Part shown: piece after piece, positions 17,640 through 25,483 of the stretch | Layout: the number at the start of each line of letters is the position of its first letter | Position numbering within the stretch: the first letter of the stretch is position 1 | NCBI RefSeq assembly: GCF_005217455.1 | Contig: NZ_SZPQ01000003.1 | Coordinates: 248,001-312,000 of the forward strand | DNA: 64,000 nucleotides | From: Martelella alba | GTDB taxonomy: Bacteria > Pseudomonadota > Gammaproteobacteria > Enterobacterales > Enterobacteriaceae | Direction of reading: 5' to 3' | The notes under the pieces: model-generated | Database searches by the model: none | The model's input: only the letters and a program-made list of their open reading frames with translations | Told to the model about the DNA's origin: nothing | Position numbers and translations under genes: made by a program

Positions 17640-19253
17640 TTACGAATTTTTCACCATGATTGGCTGCGTTTGGGCATACTGCTCTGGTAAAAAGTCGTCT
17701 TCGCCGGCGAAATCAATAAGCGCGCGCGGCGTCCCCGTCGCCGCTCCCCAGTAATAAATCACGATGGCGGCCACCGCCACGACCACGGTATCGGCTGGAC
17801 GCGCCAGATAGCCTTTGCCGCCGAAATCGCCCGCCCAGGACAGCAGCAACATGACCAGGTAGTAGCCGATAAGCCAGGCGGAAGACGTTATCTGTTGCAC
17901 CAGGGGGATCTGCTGTGTCGGAGCGAAACGGCCGCACAGGATGTAAATCACGAACATCAGGATTTGCAGGCCCAGCAACCAGGAAATGGTGCTCCACCCG
18001 GACCAGTAGACGATGAGCGAGGCGATAATGAAGGATAGCGGCCCGATGACGGCAAAGCCGGTGACCTTGAAGGGGCGCCGCAATTCCGGACAGTTTCGAC
18101 GTAACGCCGCCACCGAAATCGGGGCCAGCGCGTAGCTGAGCACCAGGGCGGCGGATACCACATTGATCAATGCCTCCCAGGAGGGGAAGGGGAGCGTCCA
18201 GAACACCGACAGCAGAAAACTCAGCCACAGGGCGGGGCGCGGAATGCCGGATTGTTCGTCGATTCGGGTGAATATGTTGAATAATGTGCCTGACTTGGCC
18301 CAGGCGTACACGATGCGCGGCGTGGCGTTCATATAGATATTGCCGCAACCGGAGGGTGAAATAATGGCATCGGCAACCACCAGATAGCCCAGCCAGACAA
18401 TACCGAGTGTGAGGGCGATATCGCGATACGGCAGGCTGAAGGTATGGCTGATGCCTTGCCATCCCTGGGCCAGCGTCTCAGTGGGGATACTGCCGACGAA
18501 GGCCAGTTGCAGCAGCACATAGATCAACGCCGAAAGCAGCACGGACAAGATCATGGCGATGGGGATGGTGCGCTGGGGATTTTTGACTTCGCTGGCCACC
18601 GAGATGATGGGCGTCAGACCCAGATAGGCGAAAATCACGCCGCCGGCGGAAACCGCCATTTCCACGCCGGTCATGCCAAAGGGGGCGAATCCCGCCGATG
18701 TCAGGTTGGCGGGTTTGAAAAAGCGGTAAAGGGTTATAATGACCAGCAGCGGTACGACGAATTTGAACATGCTGATGACATTATTGGTTTTAGCGAAGGT
18801 CTTGACGCTGTTGTAGTTGATGTAAAAAAAACCGCACAGCACCACGAACTGGAACAGCCAGCCGATAATGGTGGGGCTGCCGTTGCCCGGTTGGGTCAGG
18901 GCGGGAAACCACGCCGCCGCATATTGTCTGGCGGCCACCACCTCGATCGCCACCAGGCTCGTGAAGGCGATAACCGTGATGAATCCCATCAGATATCCTA
19001 GTAGCGGGCCGTGCGAAATTACCGGATAACTGATAACGCCGCCAGCGCGGGGCAGGGCGGCGCCCAGCTCGCAGAATACGATGCCGAGCAGTAGCACGGC
19101 GACGCCGCCGATCACCCATGAGATAATGCCCGCCGGCCCGGCAATGGATGATACATGGCTTGCGGCGAACAACCAGCCGGATCCGAAAATTGCCCCTAAC
19201 CCGATAAAGGTGAGATCTGTCAGGGTTAACTGCTTTTTAAATTTTCCAGTCAT
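17640..19253 (-). CDS. APC-family amino acid permease, likely hydroxyproline importer
   Basis: This 537-residue inner-membrane carrier has about 12-14 hydrophobic segments. It opens with LTDLTFIGLGAIFGSGWLFA, the glycine-rich first helix that marks the APC superfamily and binds the amino-acid backbone. As the first gene of the minus-strand hydroxyproline cluster it probably brings in trans-4-hydroxy-L-proline; that substrate is inferred from context only. ATG 19253 has GGGGGAAG just upstream. A GTATAC-centred site lies 77 bases before the start. The next gene follows after 36 bases, so transcription should run through the cluster. Confidence 0.85.
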   Translation of the reverse strand: MTGKFKKQLTLTDLTFIGLGAIFGSGWLFAASHVSSIAGPAGIISWVIGGVAVLLLGIVFCELGAALPRAGGVISYPVISHGPLLGYLMGFITVIAFTSLVAIEVVAARQYAAAWFPALTQPGNGSPTIIGWLFQFVVLCGFFYINYNSVKTFAKTNNVISMFKFVVPLLVIITLYRFFKPANLTSAGFAPFGMTGVEMAVSAGGVIFAYLGLTPIISVASEVKNPQRTIPIAMILSVLLSALIYVLLQLAFVGSIPTETLAQGWQGISHTFSLPYRDIALTLGIVWLGYLVVADAIISPSGCGNIYMNATPRIVYAWAKSGTLFNIFTRIDEQSGIPRPALWLSFLLSVFWTLPFPSWEALINVVSAALVLSYALAPISVAALRRNCPELRRPFKVTGFAVIGPLSFIIASLIVYWSGWSTISWLLGLQILMFVIYILCGRFAPTQQIPLVQQITSSAWLIGYYLVMLLLSWAGDFGGKGYLARPADTVVVAVAAIVIYYWGAATGTPRALIDFAGEDDFLPEQYAQTQPIMVKNS

Positions 19254-19663
19254 ACTTCCCCCTCGATTCCGCTGTATTCGGCGGTTTTGGTAGTCGATAG
19301 TTAAATTAACATATTTATAACAATATATCGTATACCATATTCCATTTTATGATCCAAAAACCATGCCAGGATTTAAGCTATTATTTTTTCGGGAAAATAT
19401 AAAACAGCAGGATTTGTCGCGCATGAAAAGCACGGGAGTGAGCGGCAATTTGCACGCAAACAGTGCGCCGATGCGCCAGGAAGCGGCGCAAAGAGAAACA
19501 AAAAGCCCGCCGGCGGAGAATACCCTGGCGTCAAACCGATGTGGACACATGGCCTGAACACCGTCAGGGATAAGTTACGCTTATCTCTCAGGTCTCTCTT
19601 GATTCATTGTCGGCGCCAATGGGAGCCCGGCCGCCGTCGTTTGCCCGGACGGCGACCGGGCAT
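19254..19663. other. Upstream region of the hydroxyproline cluster
   Basis: This stretch of about 410 bases holds the AT-rich promoter area of the permease gene, including a GTATAC palindrome at 19330-19335. A small stem-loop lies at 19566-19588, where GATAAG and CTTATC arms enclose TTACG. No T-run follows the stem-loop. I see no credible gene. Confidence 0.5.
19324..19340. promoter_or_regulatory. GTATAC-centred candidate operator of the hydroxyproline regulator
   Basis: TATATCGTATACCATAT surrounds a perfect GTATAC palindrome at 19330-19335, 77 bases upstream of the first gene of the cluster. FCD-type GntR regulators often bind sites with such cores. Related TTGTAT sequences occur before the deaminase gene (near 17624) and before the regulator gene (near 16635, reverse strand). 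The link to the local GntR protein is inferred. Confidence 0.35.
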
Positions 19664-19867
19664 TTAATAACCGTGCTGCTCGGCGTCGTGGATGCAGTCG
19701 CGACGAAACTGGAAAAAACGGGTTGAGCATCTAACGATATAACCGCTGTGCTCGGCCTGGCACCAGCCCCATTGGCCTTGGCGATTGGTATAAAAGCGCC
19801 AGTTCGGGGTGGCGGCGGAAGGATCTTCTTGAATTCGACGGGGTTGTGCTGTGACGGATCTGTACAT
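19664..19867 (-). CDS. Small hypothetical protein, 67 residues
   Basis: I do not recognise a named family. The 67-residue product has a compact tryptophan- and cysteine-rich core (NWRFYTNRQGQWGWCQAEHS) and ends FRRDCIHDAEQHGY. That pattern of W...S...F...DC..DA..HGY resembles small uncharacterised bacterial domains with the same ending. Start ATG 19867 has GAGG about ten bases upstream. It stands alone between the hydroxyproline cluster and dtpA. The protein-like composition and conserved-looking ending argue for a real gene, though no function can be proposed. Confidence 0.5.
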   Translation of the reverse strand: MYRSVTAQPRRIQEDPSAATPNWRFYTNRQGQWGWCQAEHSGYIVRCSTRFFQFRRDCIHDAEQHGY

Positions 19868-20415
19868 GCGATTTCTACCTCTTGGAAGACGTCCTGTGCG
19901 GCTAGACGCCAGCGCTATGACTGAGTTACTGCAGCCGGCCGCGATTCTTTGGCGCGATCCGGTTCGCAATCACGGCGCAAGAGTAACGTCGAAAAAGGCA
20001 AAAGTCATTAGGTATGCAACAGAATTTTTTTGTCCGTTTGTCCAATGAACGCGATTTGGCCTTTCCCTGTTCACTGGCTCTGAACACGGCGGCGGCGGGT
20101 AGGGCCTGGTTTTGCCAGGCATAACGTTACCTTCCCGTTATAAAACAGGTGAAAATGTTAATTTTTAGAAATATAACCGATCAAAAACAGGCTTTTGCTG
20201 TTTTATCGAGCGGAAATGTCTTAAAAAACGCAGGACATGGCGGTTTTTATTCCATTATAATTATTTCATATGGAATATGTTACAGCGCCTAATTTCCCGA
20301 ACGCGCGTTCGGTTCCCTAGCCTGAAATGCTCTTCCCCCTCATTACAAGAATGCTTTCCAGCATCAAGGCGGTCATTTCCCCATGGGAAAATGATCCGAC
20401 AGAAAAGAGGTTTTC
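19868..20415. other. Upstream region of dtpA
   Basis: About 550 bases, AT-rich from about 20140, contain the promoter of dtpA and probably of the small minus-strand gene. I see no confident operator and no further gene. Confidence 0.45.
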
Positions 20416-21933
20416 GTGTCCATAGCAAACAACACATCGGAAAAGGCGGGTTTGAATGCGTTCAGACAGCCTAAATCGTTCTATTTGATTTTCTCCATCG
20501 AACTGTGGGAAAGGTTTGGCTTTTACGGTTTACAGGCCATCCTGCCGGTATACTTAGTTCATATGCTGGGCATGTCGGAACGGGAATCCATTACCCTGTT
20601 TTCGTCATTTACGGCGCTGGTCTATGGTTTTGTCGCCATCGGCGGCTGGCTTGGCGACAAGATTTTGGGCACCAAGCGGGTGATCGTGCTGGGCGCGCTG
20701 GTGCTGGCCGCCGGCTATGCCGTTATCGCCGGGTCCGGCCAGCACACCGCGGCGGTGTATGTGGGCATGGCCTGTGTGGCGGTCGGCAGCGGCTTGTTCA
20801 AAGCCAATCCCTCGTCGCTGCTATCCACGTTGTATCAAAAGGGCGACCCGAAATTGGATGGCGCTTTTACCATGTATTACATGGCCATCAATATCGGATC
20901 GTTTATGTCGCAGCTCGCCACGCCGTATCTGGCGGATCGCTTTGGCTGGAATGTGGCGTTCTCGCTGTCGGTGGCCGGTATGCTGCTGACGCTGGTCAAC
21001 TTTTTCTTTTTCCGGCACTGGGTACGCGGCCACGGCTCACAGGCCGACGGAAAGCCGATCCGGCTGGGATGTCTGGCAATGGTGCTGGCGGGTGTCGCTT
21101 TACTGATCTCGGCCTCCGCCTGGCTGTTGCATCACCAGCCAGTGGCGCGCTGGACATTGCTGGCTGTTTCCCTTTGCATCCTGTTCGTGTTCGCCCGCGA
21201 GACGTTGCGTCTGACCGGTAGCGCGCGCCGCCGGATGATTGTGGCGTTGCTGCTGATGATCGAGGCGGTGGTGTTTTTCGTCCTCTACAGCCAGATGCCC
21301 ACGTCGCTGAATTTCTTCGCCATTCATAATGTCGGGCATGTGGTGCTCGGTTATACTTTTCAGCCGGAGCAGTTCCAGTCCCTTAATCCGATGTGGATCA
21401 TGCTGGCCAGTCCGTTATTGGCGGCGGTGTATAACGTGATGGGCGATAAACTGCCCATGCCGCATAAGTTCGCCATTGGCATGGTGCTGTGTTCCCTGGC
21501 CTTTCTGGTACTGCCCTTGGGGGCGAAATTCGCCTCGCAACAGGGCATCGTCGCGATTAAATGGCTGGTGATAAGCTACGCCTTGCAAAGTATCGGCGAG
21601 CTGATGATTTCCGGTCTTGGCCTGGCGATGGTGGCGCAACTGGTGCCCCAGCGCCTGATGGGATTCATTATGGGCGCCTGGTTCCTGACCACGGCCGCGG
21701 CGGCGGTGATTGCCGGTAATGTCGCCGGGTTGACGGCGGTGCCCGGCGATGTCGCCGACCCCAAGGTTTCCCTGGCGGTTTACAGCCACGTTTTCCTGCA
21801 AATCGGTCTGGTGACCGCGGTCATCGCGGTGCTGATGATTGTGTTCGCGCCCAGGCTGGCGCGCATGTCGCAACCGGATGCCGATACCGCCCCACAAGCC
21901 GGTTATGAAGCGCTGGCTGGCGGACAGTCCTGA
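20416..21933 (+). CDS. dtpA: Dipeptide/tripeptide proton symporter DtpA (POT family)
   Basis: DtpA takes up di- and tripeptides with protons across the inner membrane. The 505-residue protein follows E. coli DtpA (TppB) closely: [20 protein letters not shown] at the start, including the ExxER-type proton motif region [12 protein letters not shown]. Further matches are [31 protein letters not shown] (the PTR2 signature) and [20 protein letters not shown]. About fourteen membrane spans are visible. The start is GTG 20416, with GAGG five bases before it, giving [13 protein letters not shown]. coli begins MSTANQKPTES. It is a single-gene unit. Confidence 0.93.
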   Translation: MSIANNTSEKAGLNAFRQPKSFYLIFSIELWERFGFYGLQAILPVYLVHMLGMSERESITLFSSFTALVYGFVAIGGWLGDKILGTKRVIVLGALVLAAGYAVIAGSGQHTAAVYVGMACVAVGSGLFKANPSSLLSTLYQKGDPKLDGAFTMYYMAINIGSFMSQLATPYLADRFGWNVAFSLSVAGMLLTLVNFFFFRHWVRGHGSQADGKPIRLGCLAMVLAGVALLISASAWLLHHQPVARWTLLAVSLCILFVFARETLRLTGSARRRMIVALLLMIEAVVFFVLYSQMPTSLNFFAIHNVGHVVLGYTFQPEQFQSLNPMWIMLASPLLAAVYNVMGDKLPMPHKFAIGMVLCSLAFLVLPLGAKFASQQGIVAIKWLVISYALQSIGELMISGLGLAMVAQLVPQRLMGFIMGAWFLTTAAAAVIAGNVAGLTAVPGDVADPKVSLAVYSHVFLQIGLVTAVIAVLMIVFAPRLARMSQPDADTAPQAGYEALAGGQS

Positions 21934-22060
21934 TTACCTAATGCGCCATCCTGGAAGGGTGGCGAGGTCAGCCTTCCGTATGCAATACGAATAACCTGAT
22001 GAAAACACTATAAATTATAAATCATTACATTTTTTTGCTAGAACATTTTTGAACTATAAA

Positions 22061-22090
22061 CAAAATGATTCTCATTTGAATTCTCATTGT
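22061..22090. promoter_or_regulatory. Probable Fur box upstream of fhuE
   Basis: The 19 bases from 22061 match the consensus GATAATGATTATCATTATC at 13 positions (AATGATTCTCATT core), and a second overlapping TTCTCATTGTTATT follows. The site lies about 30-60 bases before the fhuE start, a normal place for Fe(II)-Fur repression, and the downstream genes are siderophore-uptake genes. Confidence 0.65.
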
Positions 22091-22120
22091 TATTTATAGA
22101 ACTTCTCTTGGGATGACTTC

Positions 22121-24382
22121 ATGGCTTCTTATTGGTTTGGATGGCACAAAAAACGGCACGTGCGAACACACGCCGGATATCAGACGCTGTTTCACCTTTC
22201 CCTGCTGGCGTTGGCGACGCCTATTTTGCTTAGCCCGGCGCCGGCGCAAGCCGCCGATAGCGGTGGCGATGACGCCGTAGCCGCCGCGGACAGGCAACAG
22301 AACAACCCGGCTACGGTTGTCGCCGCATCCCCGAAGGGGGCCGCGCAACAACAGATTATCGTTAAAGCCAAGACCGACGCCGCAACCGACGGGCAACAGG
22401 ACTATAGCGCCAAAACCACGCGCGCCGGCACAAAGATGCTGCTCACGCCGCGCGATGTGCCGCAGTCGGTGAGTATTATCACCAAGCAGCGCATGCTGGA
22501 TCAAAACCTGCAAACGGTGGGCGAGGTATTGGATAACACCACCGGCATCGAGACGGAAATCATCGACAGCGAGCGCGCCGCGTATTACTCCCGTGGTTTT
22601 TACATCAATAATTATCTGTATGATGGTATTCCCACTTCGGTGAGTGATACCTGGAATTTTGGCGATGCCGGCGAAGATACGGCCATTTATGACCGGATCG
22701 AAGTGGTGCGCGGCGCCACGGGCCTGATGACCGGCGCCGGTAATCCGGCGGCGGCGGTGAATATGGTGCGCAAGCATGCCGACAGTCGGGAATTCACCGG
22801 CAACCTCAGCGCCAGCTATGGCAGTTGGAACAACCAGCGTTACGTGGCGGATCTTGCCGGCCCGTTAAACGCATCGGGGACCGTGCGCGGCCGCATTATC
22901 GCCGGCTACCAGGACAAGGACGGCTGGCTGGATCGCTACCATAAAGACAAAAAGTTCCTCTACGGGGTTGTGGACGCCGATATTACCGACCACACCACGC
23001 TATCCCTGGGCTACGATTATCAGGAAAGTCATACCGCCAACCCCACCTGGGGGGGCTTACCCACCTGGTATAGCGACGGCACGCGCACCCATTTTGATCG
23101 CAGTACCAGCGTATCGGCAAACTGGACACACTATAATCTTGATTCACGCAAGGTCTTCGCCAATATCAAGCATGATTTCGACAATGGCTGGACGTTGCGG
23201 GTGAACGGCACCCATGCGGAAGAAAAATTCGATGACAAGCTGCTTTATATTGAGGACTTTCCCGACGCGATAACCGGCGAAGGCATCTCCGGCTTCGGCA
23301 GCCTCGATAGGGGCACGCGCAAACTGGATTCGGTGGATACCTACGCCAGCGGGCCTTTTGAGCTGTTGGGCCGTCGGCACGAACTGGTGGCCGGCGTGAG
23401 CTATAGCCGGCAACACAATGTCTATTACAGCGCGGACGGTGAAATGGATACCGAGCAGATGGGCAGTTTCAACGGCTGGAATGGCGATGTCGCCGAACCG
23501 GACTGGGGCGACTGGTATCTGGATAACGATGATGTGGTGCGGCAAAAATCGGCTTATGGCGCTGTCCGTTTTTCGCTGGCCGATCCCTTGGCGCTTATCC
23601 TCGGCGCGCGTTACACGCAGTGGAGTACGGTGGGCAGCAGCGGCAATGTGAGTAAAGATCGCATTGCGCCTTATGGCGGTCTGGTTTATGACATTAACGA
23701 CGCCTGGTCGGCTTTCGCCAGCTATACCTCCATTTTTCAGCCGCAGACCAATCGCGATCGCAACGGACGTTATCTTGCGCCGGTCACGGGTAAGGACTAT
23801 GAAGCCGGTCTGAAATCAGACTGGCTGAACGGCCGGCTGACGACGTCCTTCTCGGTGTTCCGCATTGAAGAAGACAATGTCGCGCAGGCCGATGGCGACA
23901 ATTTTGTCAATAATACCAGCGAACAGGCCTATTATGCCGCGCAAGGCACGGTCAGCAAGGGCGTGGAATTCGAACTCAACGGCGCGGTGACGGAAAACCT
24001 GCAAATGACCTTCGGCGCGACGCGCTATGTGGCGAAAGATAATACCGGAAGCCGCCTGAACAGCAATATGCCGCAAACCTCGTTGAAACTGTTTACCCGC
24101 TATCGTGTGCCGATGCTGCCGGCGTTGACCGTGGGCGGCGGTGTCAACTGGCAAAATCGCACGTTCCAGGATGCGACGGGGCCGGACGGCGAGACCCACC
24201 GCGTTTACCAGGGCAGCTACCCGCTGGCCAATCTGTTTGCCCGCTACCAGATCAACAAGCAGGTAGCGGTGCAGGCCAATATCAACAACCTGTTCGATCG
24301 CGCCTATTATGCCTGGCTTAGCGATTATGCCGTCTATGGCGAGCCCCGCAATTATTCCGTCAGTTTGACCTATACATTCTGA
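22121..24382 (+). CDS. fhuE: TonB-dependent outer-membrane receptor FhuE (ferric coprogen/rhodotorulate-type)
   Basis: This outer-membrane receptor imports ferric hydroxamate siderophores using TonB energy. The 753-residue protein has a signal peptide ending PAQA near residue 44 and a plug domain (GTKMLLTPRDVPQSVSIIT; RIEVVRGATGLMTGAGNP). A 22-strand barrel follows, with FASYTSIFQPQTNRDRNGRY and VSKGVEFELNGAVTENLQ, and it ends in aromatic TYTF. These blocks match E. coli FhuE almost word for word. The N-terminus (MASYWFGWHKKRH...) is longer than in E. coli. ATG 22121 follows GGGA. The Fur box upstream and fhuD/fhuB downstream fit an iron-regulated operon. The exact xenosiderophore range is not decidable from sequence. 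Confidence 0.9.
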   Translation: MASYWFGWHKKRHVRTHAGYQTLFHLSLLALATPILLSPAPAQAADSGGDDAVAAADRQQNNPATVVAASPKGAAQQQIIVKAKTDAATDGQQDYSAKTTRAGTKMLLTPRDVPQSVSIITKQRMLDQNLQTVGEVLDNTTGIETEIIDSERAAYYSRGFYINNYLYDGIPTSVSDTWNFGDAGEDTAIYDRIEVVRGATGLMTGAGNPAAAVNMVRKHADSREFTGNLSASYGSWNNQRYVADLAGPLNASGTVRGRIIAGYQDKDGWLDRYHKDKKFLYGVVDADITDHTTLSLGYDYQESHTANPTWGGLPTWYSDGTRTHFDRSTSVSANWTHYNLDSRKVFANIKHDFDNGWTLRVNGTHAEEKFDDKLLYIEDFPDAITGEGISGFGSLDRGTRKLDSVDTYASGPFELLGRRHELVAGVSYSRQHNVYYSADGEMDTEQMGSFNGWNGDVAEPDWGDWYLDNDDVVRQKSAYGAVRFSLADPLALILGARYTQWSTVGSSGNVSKDRIAPYGGLVYDINDAWSAFASYTSIFQPQTNRDRNGRYLAPVTGKDYEAGLKSDWLNGRLTTSFSVFRIEEDNVAQADGDNFVNNTSEQAYYAAQGTVSKGVEFELNGAVTENLQMTFGATRYVAKDNTGSRLNSNMPQTSLKLFTRYRVPMLPALTVGGGVNWQNRTFQDATGPDGETHRVYQGSYPLANLFARYQINKQVAVQANINNLFDRAYYAWLSDYAVYGEPRNYSVSLTYTF

Positions 24383-24504
24383 GGGTGGCAATTGATGTCG
24401 AGACAGTACGGTATCGGATGGGCGAAGGGGGCGTTGGCGCCGTCCGGCGCGCCACACGGGCAAAATGGCCTGCTATCGGGGCGGATCCGTTAATGGCGGA
24501 CCGC

Positions 24505-25389
24505 ATGTCCGCCATGGATGCGAGTCGGCGTCGCCTGCTGACCGCGCTGATGTTGGCGCCATGGCTGTCCGGCGGACGGGTCCACGCCGCCCCGCCTGTC
24601 GCTACGCGTATTATCGCCCTGGAATGGCTACCACTGGAATTGCTGTTTGCGCTGAATGTGACGCCGCTGGCGGTGGCCGACACCCATGGCTACCGACAAT
24701 GGGTGCGAAAGCCGGCGCTACCGGCCGGGGTTCTCGACGTCGGTCTGCGCACCGAACCCAACCTGGAGTATATCGCCGCGCTGAATCCGGATCTGCTCCT
24801 GTACTCTCAGGGGTACGGTCCGCGCGCCGCGCAACTCCATGCCATCGCCCCCGCCATGGCGTTCAATTTTACCGATGGGCGCGGTCAGCCCTTGCAAACG
24901 GTGCGTGCCGGGCTGTTGGCCCTGGCGGAACGTCTGGGGGAGGTGGCGGCGGCCCGGGCGCATCTGGCCGATTTCGATCGCCGGCTGGTGGAGGCCCGCG
25001 CGCGATTGGGTTCCTATCGGCGACAACCGTTGCTGGTGTTCACGTTGCTTGACGACCGCCATGCGGTGGTGCTTGGCGGCAATAGTCTGTTTGGCGGGGT
25101 CATGCGGCAACTTGATATTGATAATGCCTGGCAGGGGGAAAGCAGCTTTTGGGGCACGGCGCAAGTGGGTATTGAGCGTCTGGCGTCGCTGCCGCCGGCG
25201 CGGGCCATATGCCTGGATCACGGCGATGGCGCCGTCAGGGCGCGTCTGGCCGCAACGCCGCTATGGCGGGCGATTCCGTTTGTCCGCCGGGATAGTTTGC
25301 GCACCGTGCCCGCTATCTGGCTTTTTGGCGCCACCCTGACCGCTTTGCGATTTTGCCGTATGCTGCAATCCCTGGAGAGCCAATGGTAA
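24505..25389 (+). CDS. fhuD: Ferric hydroxamate periplasmic binding protein FhuD
   Basis: FhuD carries ferric hydroxamates from the outer-membrane receptor to the FhuB permease. The protein matches E. coli FhuD: the twin-arginine signal ASRRRLLTALMLAPWLSGG, then RIIALEWLPLELLFAL, LDVGLRTEPNLEYIAALNPD, DNAWQGESSFWGTAQVGIERL and ATPLWRAIPFVR. The SRRRLLTA stretch equals the E. coli Tat-type signal. I chose ATG 24505 because it aligns with the E. coli start; ATGs at 24493 and 24514 are possible, and the frame stays open back to 24385. It lies about 120 bases after fhuE and 95 before fhuB. Confidence 0.88.
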   Translation: MSAMDASRRRLLTALMLAPWLSGGRVHAAPPVATRIIALEWLPLELLFALNVTPLAVADTHGYRQWVRKPALPAGVLDVGLRTEPNLEYIAALNPDLLLYSQGYGPRAAQLHAIAPAMAFNFTDGRGQPLQTVRAGLLALAERLGEVAAARAHLADFDRRLVEARARLGSYRRQPLLVFTLLDDRHAVVLGGNSLFGGVMRQLDIDNAWQGESSFWGTAQVGIERLASLPPARAICLDHGDGAVRARLAATPLWRAIPFVRRDSLRTVPAIWLFGATLTALRFCRMLQSLESQW

Positions 25390-25483
25390 AGCCCGCGTCC
25401 ACCGGTTCGTTTACCCCCGGCGCATTCGTTCGAACGCGGGGATACCCGGCCGGCGATCACCTTCTCGGGCGAATGGCGACACC

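Noticed and set aside
21954-21973. Hairpin-like GCCATCC...GGGTGGC after dtpA as a terminator
   Set aside because: The stem has a mismatch and no T-run follows.
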